NCBI GenBank assembly: GCA_009775265.1
Contig: VSPG01000014.1
Coordinates: forward strand, 1 to 45,657
Reading direction: 5' to 3'
DNA: 45,657 nt
Source: Muribaculaceae bacterium
GTDB taxonomy: Bacteria; Bacteroidota; Bacteroidia; Bacteroidales; Muribaculaceae
Shown: positions 33,673 to 43,160 of the stretch, piece after piece
Layout of the letters: every line of letters starts with the position of its first letter
Position numbering within the stretch: the stretch's first letter is position 1
Notes under the pieces: generated by a model
Database searches by the model: none
Seen by the model: only the letters and a program-made list of their open reading frames with translations
Told to the model about the DNA's origin: nothing
Translations under genes and position numbers: made by a program

Positions 33673-35436
33673 ATGGCCAGCATACTGCAAATAGAGAATC
33701 TCACAAAAAGCTACGGCGACCGCATTCTTTTCGCCGACGTCACTTTCGGCATGGAAGAAGGCGACAAAACAGGCATCGTGGCGCGCAACGGCACAGGCAA
33801 ATCCACTCTGCTGCGTATCATATGCGGCCAGGAAAGCCCCGACAGCGGCAGCGTCACATGGCGGCTCGGCACTAAAGTGGGATTTCTCGAGCAGACACCC
33901 GATTTCGGCACTGCCGCCACCATACGCGAGGCCGCCATGCAGCATGCCGCTGCATCCGTGGAACTCGAGCTGGAATGCGAACGGCTGCTCACACAACTTA
34001 TGCTGCCAGAATACGACGCACCGCTTGCCGGGCTATCGGGCGGCCAGCGGAAACGCGTGGCTCTTGTGCGTACCCTTCTGCAGCATCCCGACATGGTAGT
34101 GCTCGACGAACCTACGAACCATCTCGACATAGAAGTGATAGAATGGCTTGAAGAATATCTGCGCCGCTCCCGTCTCACACTTCTGATGGTGACCCACGAC
34201 CGCTATTTCCTCGACCGTGTGTGCTCACGCATTCTCGAGCTTGACGACTGCACAGCCTATGCATACGACGGAAACTACGACTACTTCCTGCGACGGCGCG
34301 AGGAACGCATCGAAGCCATGGCAGCAGATGCCGCACGGGCACGCAACCTGCTGCGAAAAGAGCAGGACTGGATGAACCGGCAGCCACAGGCCCGCGCCGG
34401 AAAAGCCCGCTACCGCATCGAGCAGTACTACGGGCTGAAAGAACGCGCACGCGGCAGGGCGGCCGAGCGCGATGTCACCCTCGACACGCGCTCAAGCCGC
34501 ATAGGCTCAAAAATATTCGAAGCCGAACACATCAGCAAAGCATTCGGAGACAAAGTGATTCTAAACGATTTTTCCTACACTTTCGCACGTGGAGAAAAAG
34601 TTGGAATCGTAGGCTCCAATGGTGTCGGCAAGAGCACATTCATAAAAATGCTGCAGGGCATAGTGCCGGCCGACAACGGCACATGGAACGTAGGCGAGAC
34701 CGTGCGGTTCGGCTATTATAGCCAGGACGGAATCGCATTCGACAACAACAAGAAAGTAATCGACGCCATAACAGAACTGGCCGAGGAAATAGATTGCGGC
34801 GGCGACACACGCCTCGCTCCGATGCAATGGCTGCAACGATTCCTTTTCAACCCTGCCGACCAACAGAAATACATCGCCACACTAAGCGGCGGAGAGCGTT
34901 GCCGGCTCCATTTGGCCACCGTGCTAATGCAGCGCCCCAACTTCCTGATTCTCGACGAGCCCACCAACGACCTCGACATCATGACTCTCGGAATCCTGGA
35001 GCAATATCTCGCCGACTTCGAAGGCTGCGTAATGGTGATAAGCCACGACCGCTATTTCCTCGACAACATCGTCGACCACATATTCGTCATGCATGGCGAC
35101 GGACGTATAAAGGATTTCCCCGGCAACTATACCGACTACAGAGCATGGGCGAAAACACAGTCGAAAACGGCCGCGACAAATGCATCCGAACGCCCAAAAG
35201 GAGAAAAACAGCGGACAGAGCGCAAGGAAAAACTCACATTCAAGGAACGCAAGGAGTTTGAGGCCCTCGAAAAGGAAATCGAACAGCTGACAGCCGAAAA
35301 AGACTCTCTCGCAGCATTGTTCGCATCAGGAGAGACAATTGACGACATAGAGACGCTATCAGCGCGTTTTGCCTCAATCCAGCAGGAGCTCGACATCAAA
35401 GAGCTTCGATGGCTCGAACTCTCGGAAAAAGCGTAA
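33673..35436 (+). CDS. ABC-F family ATPase (Uup/EttA-like)
   Basis: This cytosolic duplicated ABC ATPase lacks membrane segments. ABC-F proteins act on ribosomes to tune translation or protect against drugs; Uup-type members are also linked to DNA repair. The 587 residues have Walker A GIVARNGTGKST and GIVGSNGVGKST, signatures LSGGQRKR and LSGGERCR, and Walker B LDEPTNHLD and LDEPTNDLD. The interdomain linker is about 80 residues (about 180-285), and a C-terminal charged coiled coil (about 500-587; KLTFKERKEFEALEKEIEQL) is of the Uup type. An upstream TTG at 33661 is possible but ATG fits the family start. The 3' end overlaps the convergent HAD gene by 63 bp. Confidence 0.93.
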   Translation: MASILQIENLTKSYGDRILFADVTFGMEEGDKTGIVARNGTGKSTLLRIICGQESPDSGSVTWRLGTKVGFLEQTPDFGTAATIREAAMQHAAASVELELECERLLTQLMLPEYDAPLAGLSGGQRKRVALVRTLLQHPDMVVLDEPTNHLDIEVIEWLEEYLRRSRLTLLMVTHDRYFLDRVCSRILELDDCTAYAYDGNYDYFLRRREERIEAMAADAARARNLLRKEQDWMNRQPQARAGKARYRIEQYYGLKERARGRAAERDVTLDTRSSRIGSKIFEAEHISKAFGDKVILNDFSYTFARGEKVGIVGSNGVGKSTFIKMLQGIVPADNGTWNVGETVRFGYYSQDGIAFDNNKKVIDAITELAEEIDCGGDTRLAPMQWLQRFLFNPADQQKYIATLSGGERCRLHLATVLMQRPNFLILDEPTNDLDIMTLGILEQYLADFEGCVMVISHDRYFLDNIVDHIFVMHGDGRIKDFPGNYTDYRAWAKTQSKTAATNASERPKGEKQRTERKEKLTFKERKEFEALEKEIEQLTAEKDSLAALFASGETIDDIETLSARFASIQQELDIKELRWLELSEKA

Positions 35437-36012
35437 CGTCTTCTTATTAGGGTTTACCAGCACGGCACGGCCTCCGTGCTCGGCCACGTAGCGCAACAAG
35501 GGCTCGTCCTCAATGTCATCCGACAGGGCATAGGCAGGTACACGTCCGCCCAATGCTTCAAGCACACGCCGCAACTTCACCTCGCCGCGGCAGTCCACCA
35601 ATACTCTGCCATCTTTAAGCACCGACCCTACCCTGGCGCCCTCCCAAAAAGCATACGTATAATCTTCAAGCGCCGCCGTGGCAAGCAGGCACTGACATCC
35701 TTCTTTTCTTCTGTCGGCGACAAAGTGCAACACGGCTTCCGACATTCCGGCGCATTCCGCCATCTTATACGTAGCGTCGCTCTCGAACCCTATCAAAGCA
35801 GCGCATATCTCCCTGTAGCGGTTGTGAGTAATCACCGACAGTTTTCTTAAAAACGTAGCTGCCAGCAGGCGTACAAACCCGCCCAAACGCCTTTTCCGCA
35901 AAAGCGCACAGGCGCCACATCGCACATACAACTTGAAGGAATTGCCGCGCAACAGCGTCCCGTCAAGGTCGACCACCACCACCGGCACTACTTCTTCATG
36001 TCTGCCGACCAT
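35374..36012 (-). CDS. HAD-superfamily hydrolase (HAD-IB-like)
   Basis: The 212-residue soluble protein has motif I VDLDGTLLRGNSF, motif II threonine/serine in LLATAALEDYTY (atypical) and a late DDIEDEPLLRYV motif IV. This resembles the HAD-IB phosphoserine-phosphatase-like group. Its start lies inside the end of the phosphoribosyltransferase gene (25-nt overlap), which argues for coupled translation. Its last 63 bp run antisense to the end of the ABC-F gene. A phosphatase acting after the phosphoribosyltransferase is a reasonable but unproven idea. Confidence 0.82.
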   Translation of the reverse strand: MVGRHEEVVPVVVVDLDGTLLRGNSFKLYVRCGACALLRKRRLGGFVRLLAATFLRKLSVITHNRYREICAALIGFESDATYKMAECAGMSEAVLHFVADRRKEGCQCLLATAALEDYTYAFWEGARVGSVLKDGRVLVDCRGEVKLRRVLEALGGRVPAYALSDDIEDEPLLRYVAEHGGRAVLVNPNKKTLRFFREFEPSKLFDVELLLD

Positions 36013-36539
36013 GGAAAACGTATTAAAAAATTTTTCAGATACAAGGAATAATCCGGAACTATAAGCGGCTTGTCCGTGGTGACCACTATCGCTGCGCAGC
36101 GCACATACGCCTGCGGAAACGCGGCCGCGACAGCGTCACGCACAGAAAGCATCGTCGAACCGCTGTCCACGGCATCGTCCACTATCAGTATGGCTTGTTT
36201 GCCGTCAAGCCCTTCCGGCAAACAGCCATGGAAACCGGCCGGACGGGGCGCACGCCGCGACAGCACCCACGACTCTGCAAGCCGCAACGCATCGTTGACG
36301 AACCGGGGCATCCGCCGCAGCACTTTTGTCAAAGCGCCCTGTTTTGCAGCCGTACCCGGCCGACGGAGCGACACATAGCAATGTTCCACGCCGTCAAATA
36401 GCAGTTCCGCCGCATAGCGTCCGCCCGATTCTATGCCGAGAACCACATCCGGCACAAATCCCGATGCAACCACTGCGGCTTCAAGTCTGCGGCATTCTGC
36501 GGCAAAACGAAGCTTGTCAAACGTCAGAACCTTTTTCAT
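35988..36539 (-). CDS. PRTase-fold phosphoribosyltransferase
   Basis: The 183-residue cytosolic protein has the PRPP-binding signature ILIVDDAVDSGSTM and the upstream VLGIESGGRYAAE loop of type I phosphoribosyltransferases. The hood region is not diagnostic for a particular base, and it does not look like Apt, Hpt or PyrE. A four-base ATGA overlap with the GT2 gene upstream and a 25-nt overlap with the HAD gene downstream tie the three together. Substrate is unknown: it could be a purine-salvage-like enzyme or act in a sugar-phosphate pathway with its neighbours. Confidence 0.85.
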   Translation of the reverse strand: MKKVLTFDKLRFAAECRRLEAAVVASGFVPDVVLGIESGGRYAAELLFDGVEHCYVSLRRPGTAAKQGALTKVLRRMPRFVNDALRLAESWVLSRRAPRPAGFHGCLPEGLDGKQAILIVDDAVDSGSTMLSVRDAVAAAFPQAYVRCAAIVVTTDKPLIVPDYSLYLKNFLIRFPWSADMKK

Positions 36540-37474
36540 ACGCGGGCAATAACATAGAGCGCACGCTTTCCAATGTAGGAAAGCAATATGCCTAATTTAT
36601 TTTTCAGTCGCACACGTCTGTTGAGCAGCGACGAGAGCCGACGCTCACGGATTATCGCCATGCAGCGCCGCTCCAAGTCTCGATCGTGGCCATGGCGTGC
36701 ATTGAGCAGCAGGATATTGAACGCGGCACTCATTCGGCGGTCGCGTGCGGCTGCAAGCAGCCGGGGCATCTCTTTGTATGCCTGCTCTATGCCTTCCGTG
36801 ACATCGATCACATCGAGCCTCCGTTCCGACCATGTGTTGATTATGCTGCCCGGAGTGTCGCGGTAATAATAAAGACGCGCCGACGTATGAGCCACCTTGG
36901 CAGCCATAAAGTACAACTGATGCAGCAGTTCAAGGTCTTCGTACAATATACCTTTTCGAAAACGCAACCCAGAGTCAAACAAACGCCTGTCGAACAAATG
37001 CGCCCAAGGCGCCATTGTCACATCATCGTCTTGATACAATATTTTTTCGACCGCTTTGACTCCGTCGAACACAGCCAGTTCTCCTTCAGGATTCCGCTTG
37101 AAACATCCCGACCGCAAAAAACCGCACGAACACACTTCCGCACCCGTTTCCAGCGCAATAGAGCAAAGCGTGGACAGCATGGACGGATGCAGGACATCGT
37201 CGGCGTCAACAAAGCAGACATAATCCCCTGTGGCCACATCTATACCACGGTTACGGGCTACGGAAGGGCCGCCGTTCGTACAATGCAGCACACGCACACG
37301 GCTATCTGTCTCGGCATAATTATCGGCCATAGAGCCGGAACCGTCCGTGCTGCCGTCGTCCACGACCACGATTTCCATATCGGAATATGTCTGGGCAAGA
37401 ATGCTGTCAAGACACTTCGCCAGATATGCTTCGCCGTTGTATACCGGCACTATAACAGACACTTTCATCGGCAT
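36536..37474 (-). CDS. Glycosyltransferase family 2
   Basis: This 312-residue cytosolic or membrane-associated GT-A enzyme probably builds a surface polysaccharide. It has VSVIVPVYNGEAYLAKCLDS, VVVDDGSTDGS and the metal-binding FVDADDVLHP, with the acceptor loop further on (GILYEDLELLHQLY). No membrane helices are evident. Starts at 37474 and 37468 are both possible, since the sequence begins M-P-M-K. The start overlaps the GHL10 stop by about ten bases. Donor and acceptor cannot be predicted. Confidence 0.9.
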   Translation of the reverse strand: MPMKVSVIVPVYNGEAYLAKCLDSILAQTYSDMEIVVVDDGSTDGSGSMADNYAETDSRVRVLHCTNGGPSVARNRGIDVATGDYVCFVDADDVLHPSMLSTLCSIALETGAEVCSCGFLRSGCFKRNPEGELAVFDGVKAVEKILYQDDDVTMAPWAHLFDRRLFDSGLRFRKGILYEDLELLHQLYFMAAKVAHTSARLYYYRDTPGSIINTWSERRLDVIDVTEGIEQAYKEMPRLLAAARDRRMSAAFNILLLNARHGHDRDLERRCMAIIRERRLSSLLNRRVRLKNKLGILLSYIGKRALYVIARV

Positions 37475-38901
37475 GATACTGTTTGAGACGGAGCGGATTC
37501 GTTATTGGCTCTGTCGAGTGCCGTCACCACGTAATATCCTGGCGTGGCAACCAAAAATTCCGTCCGTGGTGTCACCTCCACTATCGCTGCGGAATTGTTG
37601 ATGTCGACACGGGGGGTATCAAAACGGTACACCACAAAACGCACAGCATCCTCCACAACACCCTCGGGAGCCGCTACGTTCCATACGAGCCTCCCTCCGT
37701 CAAGGCGCAGATTTTCCACCGGCCAAGGCCCTTCGGAAGCTATCCACGGATATGAAGGCACGAGCGCCCGAGGACTCTGGTGGCACATCGCAAGCGAATC
37801 CGCCACACCGCCACGGTTGGCACACAACGCATAGCCCGGCCACCAGCACATGCCTGCGATTTCAGGTCTGCGCCGCTGCATGGAAAGCTTCTCGCCGAGT
37901 TCGCCGGCCTTCATCGTACGCTCCACATCCTGCCCTATGTACATATGGCGTCCGCAGGCATTGTCGGCCCACCAGTCCAAAAGCACACGATAGGCAGCCG
38001 CCTTATGTTCGAGTTCCCAATAAAGCTGAGGCATAAGATAGTCCACCCATCCCTTGCGCGCCCACAGAAGCACGTCGGCATAGAGCCCGTCATAATTTTC
38101 AAGCCCTGATGTGGCACTCCCCCGAGAATCGGACGATTCATTGCGCCATATTCCGAACGGGCTTATGCCGAAACGCACCCACGGACGGCAGCTTCCGTCA
38201 ATGACTCTGCGCACACCGGCGATAAGGCTGTCCACATTGGCACGGCGCCAGTCGTCGCGTTTCATCCCACGGCCGTAGCGTCTGAACGATTCGCCGTCAG
38301 GAAATTCCTTACCTTTTACAGGATACGGATAAAAATAATCGTCGAAATGTATGCCATCCACATCGTATCGCTCCACAATGTCGGCCACCACTTTCTCTAT
38401 ATGTCTGCGGTTAGCGGACAGTGCGGGATCGAAATATATTTTGCCGTCATAGCGTAAAAAACGCTCCGGGTGCTTGTGATAGACATGACCTGCCGGCGGC
38501 AATTGCCTTGCCCCGGCCGTCACGCGGTAAGGATTGAGCCACGCATGCAGTTCCATGCCGCGCGCATGGCATTCGCCCACCATGAACTCCAGCGGATCCC
38601 AATATGGATTAGGGGCTTTGCCGTCGCGTGTCAGATAGCAACTCCACGGCTCGTATCGGCTGTCATAGAATGCATCGGCCTGCGGCCTCACCTGAAAAAC
38701 CACAGCGTTGACTCCCGCAGTCCGCAGGCTGTCAAGCTGCCCTCGCAGCCATGCCTTGTTCTGTGCCGTGCTGCGGCGTGCATATCCGTCCTGATACACA
38801 GTGTGTAGCCATGCACCGCGAAATTCCCTTTTCGGCAGTTGCTGCCCGCACACCGTCCACACGGCAGCCCATAAAAAAAGTGCGACTGTGATTCTTCTCA
38901 T
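37465..38901 (-). CDS. GHL10 (DUF187) family glycosyl-hydrolase-like protein
   Basis: The 478-residue exported protein has a signal peptide (MRRITVALFLWAAVWTVCG) and a GHL10 TIM-barrel domain starting KREFRGAWLHTVYQDG, with NAVVFQVRPQADAFY, HAWLNPYRV and the DGIHFDDYFYPYP strand. The C-terminal 90 residues are FN3-like and end DRANNESAPSQTVSC. Members of this family are thought to hydrolyse envelope or host glycans, and some are linked to peptidoglycan. It heads a four-gene overlapping operon with GT2, PRTase and HAD genes. No consensus promoter was found before it. Confidence 0.92.
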   Translation of the reverse strand: MRRITVALFLWAAVWTVCGQQLPKREFRGAWLHTVYQDGYARRSTAQNKAWLRGQLDSLRTAGVNAVVFQVRPQADAFYDSRYEPWSCYLTRDGKAPNPYWDPLEFMVGECHARGMELHAWLNPYRVTAGARQLPPAGHVYHKHPERFLRYDGKIYFDPALSANRRHIEKVVADIVERYDVDGIHFDDYFYPYPVKGKEFPDGESFRRYGRGMKRDDWRRANVDSLIAGVRRVIDGSCRPWVRFGISPFGIWRNESSDSRGSATSGLENYDGLYADVLLWARKGWVDYLMPQLYWELEHKAAAYRVLLDWWADNACGRHMYIGQDVERTMKAGELGEKLSMQRRRPEIAGMCWWPGYALCANRGGVADSLAMCHQSPRALVPSYPWIASEGPWPVENLRLDGGRLVWNVAAPEGVVEDAVRFVVYRFDTPRVDINNSAAIVEVTPRTEFLVATPGYYVVTALDRANNESAPSQTVSCR

Positions 38902-38945
38902 AATATATTTTCATAACGTCCGCACGGCGCATTTATTGTAAACCG

Positions 38946-38977
38946 ACAAAACAGGGGCGGCACGAAAATGCCGCCCC
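38946..38977 (-). terminator. Terminator of htpG
   Basis: GGGGCGGCA (38954-38962) pairs with TGCCGCCCC (38969-38977). On the minus strand this is followed by TGTTTTGT. Confidence 0.85.
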
Positions 38978-39002
38978 CATAGTAAATCTATATGAATGTT
39001 TC

Positions 39003-41045
39003 TTAAAGCATCTCCACACTGCGGCGCACAAATGCGCTGAGCGCTTCGCCTTTCAGCAGGCCGCCCTGAAGCAGTGCGAGGTCGATGAGCTGTTTCACCA
39101 CGGGCACGCCCGCCGCATATTCCGCAACCAGTTTTTCCTGCTCGCCGCGAGCCTCGGCCACCGATTTCTCAAGATCCGACACGCGGAGTTCATTGTCAGG
39201 CGACAACTTTCCGTCGGGAGCATCGTTGCGCAGAGCCTCTATGGCGGCATTGTCGGTGTCAATGCGCTCAGCCAAAGGAGCTACCTTTGCATCAAGGGCC
39301 GACGAACATTCCTCGACCATGCGTTTCACGACAGGATGCTCGGTGTTCACCACAAGATTATAGCTGTCAGGCAGCTCCGCATAGAAATCCATTCCGGGCT
39401 GCATAGCAGCCATGGCTTTCATTCGCGTCATGTATTCGTTATTGGTAAGAATTGCCGGCAGAGTGTCGGCTCCGAGCGCCTCGAATTCCACCATTACATT
39501 GGCATGCTTGAGTTCGGGCATCTGAGAGCGGAAAACCGTACTCATTTCATTGACTTGCAATGGTGTGAGTCCCACCGATTTCTTGTTGCCTTTGTCTATG
39601 ATAGAGTCTACACTGCCGGAGTCAACGCGCACAAGGCGTGTTTTTTCCTGCTTCTGCTCAAGCAGCCCCACAAAATGCGCGTCAAGACGCCCGTCCAGCA
39701 ACAACACGCTATAGCCACGCGACGTAGCCGCCTGTATATAATTGTGCTGCGCCTCGGTGTCGGTGGCATAGAGATATACCACGTCGCCGTTGCGGTCGGT
39801 CTGCTCGGCTTCCACCAGTTTGCGGTATTCCTCCAGTGTGAAATAATGTCCGTCGGTGTCACGCAAAAGCACGAACTTCATGGCAGGCTCGCAGAATTTT
39901 TCATCCGAAAGCATGCCGTACTCAATAAATATCTTGATGTCGTCCCACTTCTTTTCGAATGCGGCGCGGTCGGCAGTGAAAAGCTCGCTCAGACGTCCCG
40001 ACACTTTTTTGGTGATATAGCCGGAAATCTTCTTTACAGCGCTGTCACTCTGCAGATATGAGCGGGATACATTCAGAGGAATGTCGGGGGAATCGATGAC
40101 ACCCTGCAGCAGCATCATGAAATCAGGTACGACACCTTCCACGGAATCCGTGACGAAAACCTGGTTGCAATACAGCTGTATGCGGTTTTTCGTAACTTCG
40201 AAATTATCTTTCAGCTTGGGGAAGAAAAGCACACCGGTGAGAGTGAACGGATAATCCACATTCAGGTGAATCCAGAACATAGGGTCGTCCTGTCCTGGAT
40301 AAAGTTCATGATAGAACTTGAGATAGTCCTCATCCGAAAGTTCGGAAGGTTTTTTCAGCCACAGGGGAGCGGTAGCGTTCACCACCTTGTCGCGGTCGGT
40401 AGACTGCATGCGCCCTTCCTTCCATTCCTCCTCCTTGCCGCTGATTACCGGCACGGGCAGGAAACGGCAATATTTTTTCAAAAGAGCGTCTATGCGCGCC
40501 TGCTCCAGAAACTGCTTGCTTTCATCATCGATATACAGGACAATATCGGTGCCGCGCTCCGAGCGGTCGCCCTTCTCCATGGAATACTCCGGCGAGCCGT
40601 CGCATTCCCAGCGCACGGCCTCTGCTCCGTCTTTATAGCTAAGAGAGTTGATGACAACTTTCTTGGCCACCATGAACGCCGAATAGAATCCGAGACCGAA
40701 GTGGCCTATGATGCTGTTGGCGCTGTCCTTGTATTTGGCCAGGAACTCTTCCGCTCCGGAGAAGGCTATCTGATTGATGTATTTGTCAAGATCATCGGCG
40801 TCCATGCCGATGCCATGGTCGCTCACTGTCAGTGTGCCGGCTTCTTTATCGATGCTCACGCGCACATCCAATGTGCCCAATTCTCCTTTGAATTCGCCGA
40901 ATCCGGCCAGTGTGCGGAGCTTCTGTGTGGCATCTACGGCATTGCTTACAAGCTCACGCAGAAAAATCTCGTGGTCGCTGTACAGGAACTTCTTGATTAC
41001 AGGAAAGATATTCTCGGTGGTTACACCTATTTTGCCTTTTTGCAT
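39003..41045 (-). CDS. htpG: Molecular chaperone HtpG (Hsp90)
   Basis: This is a cytosolic ATP-dependent dimeric chaperone. The 680-residue protein starts MQKGKIGVTTENIFPVIKK and has the GHKL ATPase features: ELVSNAVDATQKL (bacterial Hsp90 usually ELISNASDA), DHGIGMDADDL and GHFGLGFYSAFMVA. A middle domain with the catalytic-loop arginine region (NVSRSYLQSD) and a C-terminal dimerisation domain follow. Length is a little above the E. coli protein (624), as in other Bacteroidales. It is monocistronic between two terminators. No consensus -7 box was found, so an alternative or stress promoter is possible. Confidence 0.97.
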   Translation of the reverse strand: MQKGKIGVTTENIFPVIKKFLYSDHEIFLRELVSNAVDATQKLRTLAGFGEFKGELGTLDVRVSIDKEAGTLTVSDHGIGMDADDLDKYINQIAFSGAEEFLAKYKDSANSIIGHFGLGFYSAFMVAKKVVINSLSYKDGAEAVRWECDGSPEYSMEKGDRSERGTDIVLYIDDESKQFLEQARIDALLKKYCRFLPVPVISGKEEEWKEGRMQSTDRDKVVNATAPLWLKKPSELSDEDYLKFYHELYPGQDDPMFWIHLNVDYPFTLTGVLFFPKLKDNFEVTKNRIQLYCNQVFVTDSVEGVVPDFMMLLQGVIDSPDIPLNVSRSYLQSDSAVKKISGYITKKVSGRLSELFTADRAAFEKKWDDIKIFIEYGMLSDEKFCEPAMKFVLLRDTDGHYFTLEEYRKLVEAEQTDRNGDVVYLYATDTEAQHNYIQAATSRGYSVLLLDGRLDAHFVGLLEQKQEKTRLVRVDSGSVDSIIDKGNKKSVGLTPLQVNEMSTVFRSQMPELKHANVMVEFEALGADTLPAILTNNEYMTRMKAMAAMQPGMDFYAELPDSYNLVVNTEHPVVKRMVEECSSALDAKVAPLAERIDTDNAAIEALRNDAPDGKLSPDNELRVSDLEKSVAEARGEQEKLVAEYAAGVPVVKQLIDLALLQGGLLKGEALSAFVRRSVEML

Positions 41046-41082
41046 ATTTCAGTTGTTTGATTGTTCTACTCTAACAAACAGC

Positions 41083-41117
41083 AAAAAAAATGCCACATGC
41101 GAAATGTGACATTTTTT
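41083..41117 (-). terminator. Terminator of the NagB/PIG-L fusion gene
   Basis: AAAAAATGCCACAT (41085-41098) pairs with ATGTGACATTTTTT (41104-41117) with one wobble. A long T-run follows on the minus strand, from the A-run at 41083-41090. It separates this gene from htpG. Confidence 0.9.
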
Positions 41118-41159
41118 CATAAATATTGTTAATCCGACTGACAAAAAGTCGCAGGCGAA

Positions 41160-43139
41160 TCAAAGCGGATGATACTCCACGAATGCTTCCATGGCTTCAT
41201 ATGAAGCCAGTCCGAGCGAGTCGTACAACGCTGCCGTGGCACGGTTGCGATCCTCGGCACGCTGCCAGAACAGACGGTCGTCATCGCCGAGGAAAGGAGC
41301 ATTCTCCATCTGGCTCTGATGTTTCAGGATGCTGTTGCGCTTGAATCGCAGTTCTTCGGGACTGATAGGCACGGCCATCTCTATATGGTCGATTTCCCAC
41401 TCGGCCCATGCTCCGCGATACATCCATATCCGGCAATCCTTCATCCATTTCTGTCCTTTGATCTCGTCTATGGCGGCAAGCACCGCATCGGTGCACACGC
41501 GATGTGTGCCATGAGGGTCGGCAAGGTCGCCGGCCACGAAAATCTGATGCGGCTTCACTTCCTGGAGCAGGTTCTTGACAATGTTGACGTCGCGCTCAGA
41601 AAGCTGTCCTTTCTTGATGGTGCCCGTTTCATAAAACGGAAGGCGCAGGAAATGGATGTGGTCGGGCTGCACGCCTATGTAGTTGCAGGCGATGGTTGCC
41701 TCGGCCTGACGTATCATCGTCTTGATTTCGCGTATTTCCTTGGAGTCCACATCTCCGGCCGAGGTCTTCGACTTAACGAAATCACGCACATCGGTCGAAA
41801 GTTTCTCGTACTGCTCTACATTGAATCCGAACATAGGAGCAATCTTGTCCATCATCATGAAATAGCGCAGCATATCCTCGTCGCCCACGGCGATGTTGCC
41901 TGAGGTTTCGTAGGCCACATGCACGTCGTGTCCCTGATCGACAAGGCGCTTGAAAGTTCCGCCCATAGAGATTACATCATCGTCGGGATGGGGCGAGAAT
42001 ATAATCACACGTTTGGGATACGGCTGAGCGCGTTCAGGGCGATAGGTGTCGTCGGCGTTGGGTTTGCCTCCGGGCCATCCGGTTATAGTATGCTGAAGTT
42101 CGTTGAACACTTTTATGTTCACATTGTAGGCCGAGCCGTAAAGAGCCACGAGTTCGCCGAGGCCGTTGTCGTTGTAATCCTTATTGGTAAGTTTGAGAAT
42201 CGGCTTGCCTGTTTTCTGACACAGCCACACTATAGCGCGGCGTATCAGCTTGTCGGTCCATTCGCACGATGTCACTTTCCACGGATGTGAAATTCGCGTA
42301 AGATCGGATGCGGCCTGCAGGTCGAGCGCTATTCGGGCATGGTTGTGCAACTGCAGGAAGGAGGCGGGCACATTGTCGCTCACCTGGCCCTCCATGGCTT
42401 CGGCCACTACTTTGGCGCGGTCTTCGCCCCATGCCATGGTCATTACGCGGGTGGAATGCAGAATATCGCTAAGACCGAGGGTTATAGCCGTGCCGGGGCA
42501 CTCGTCGCACTTATATTCGCCCATTATGTTGTGGCGGGTTTCGGGCGAAAGCAAAACAAGACGGCATACACTCGTGGAAAGCGAGCCCGGCTCGTTGAAT
42601 CCGAGCGAGCCCATCGGGCCGAGTTCGCAAAGCGTAAGATCAAGACCTCCGCAGTCGGCTATCTGCTGTTCGTATTCGCGGCAATAATCGAACATATTCT
42701 CTCGCGTAACCGCGGGATTTATGGTGTGTATGTTTTCCGGACGGACGTTCACCTTGTCGAGGAACACTTCGCGAAGGCGTGCCAATGTGGAAGGCCCTTC
42801 AGGCATCAAAGGGAAAAATTCACCGATATTGAACACGATTACCCTGTCGAACGACACTTCGCCACGCTCGTACATTTCTACAAGATGCGCATACACTGAA
42901 TGCGTGGAACGACCCGCTCCGAGGGCTATCACACAGCGGTTTTTAGCAGCTATGTTCTTGCCTATCACTTCCACGACGTGGCGCGCCAGATAAACGCTGC
43001 CATCCGTCATATTCTCGAAAATACGGGTATAGATTTTCTCCTCACGCCGCAACGCGGCCAGTTCAAGTTCGTCCTGAGGCGCATAATAGCGCTTGGGGAT
43101 ACGTTCCAGACTGATTTGGGAACTCAAATTGGTTTTCAT
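41160..43139 (-). CDS. NagB-like pseudo-deaminase fused to PIG-L deacetylase
   Basis: This 659-residue cytosolic fusion has a NagB/SIS-like region at about 30-300 and a PIG-L (LmbE) zinc deacetylase at about 375-620. In the NagB half, E. coli D72 aligns with G106 (FNIGEF), D141 with M176 and H143 with S178 (GPMGSLGFNEP); only E148 (E183) remains, so deamination is not expected. The PIG-L half has the metal motif PHPDDD (383-388) and DPHGTH, and looks active. Databases often name such proteins glucosamine-6-phosphate deaminase. A deacetylase with a sugar-phosphate-binding regulatory domain fits better. It has its own promoter and is separate from nagB. Confidence 0.9.
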   Translation of the reverse strand: MKTNLSSQISLERIPKRYYAPQDELELAALRREEKIYTRIFENMTDGSVYLARHVVEVIGKNIAAKNRCVIALGAGRSTHSVYAHLVEMYERGEVSFDRVIVFNIGEFFPLMPEGPSTLARLREVFLDKVNVRPENIHTINPAVTRENMFDYCREYEQQIADCGGLDLTLCELGPMGSLGFNEPGSLSTSVCRLVLLSPETRHNIMGEYKCDECPGTAITLGLSDILHSTRVMTMAWGEDRAKVVAEAMEGQVSDNVPASFLQLHNHARIALDLQAASDLTRISHPWKVTSCEWTDKLIRRAIVWLCQKTGKPILKLTNKDYNDNGLGELVALYGSAYNVNIKVFNELQHTITGWPGGKPNADDTYRPERAQPYPKRVIIFSPHPDDDVISMGGTFKRLVDQGHDVHVAYETSGNIAVGDEDMLRYFMMMDKIAPMFGFNVEQYEKLSTDVRDFVKSKTSAGDVDSKEIREIKTMIRQAEATIACNYIGVQPDHIHFLRLPFYETGTIKKGQLSERDVNIVKNLLQEVKPHQIFVAGDLADPHGTHRVCTDAVLAAIDEIKGQKWMKDCRIWMYRGAWAEWEIDHIEMAVPISPEELRFKRNSILKHQSQMENAPFLGDDDRLFWQRAEDRNRATAALYDSLGLASYEAMEAFVEYHPL

Positions 43140-43160
43140 CGGTAATATGTTTTTGATTCA

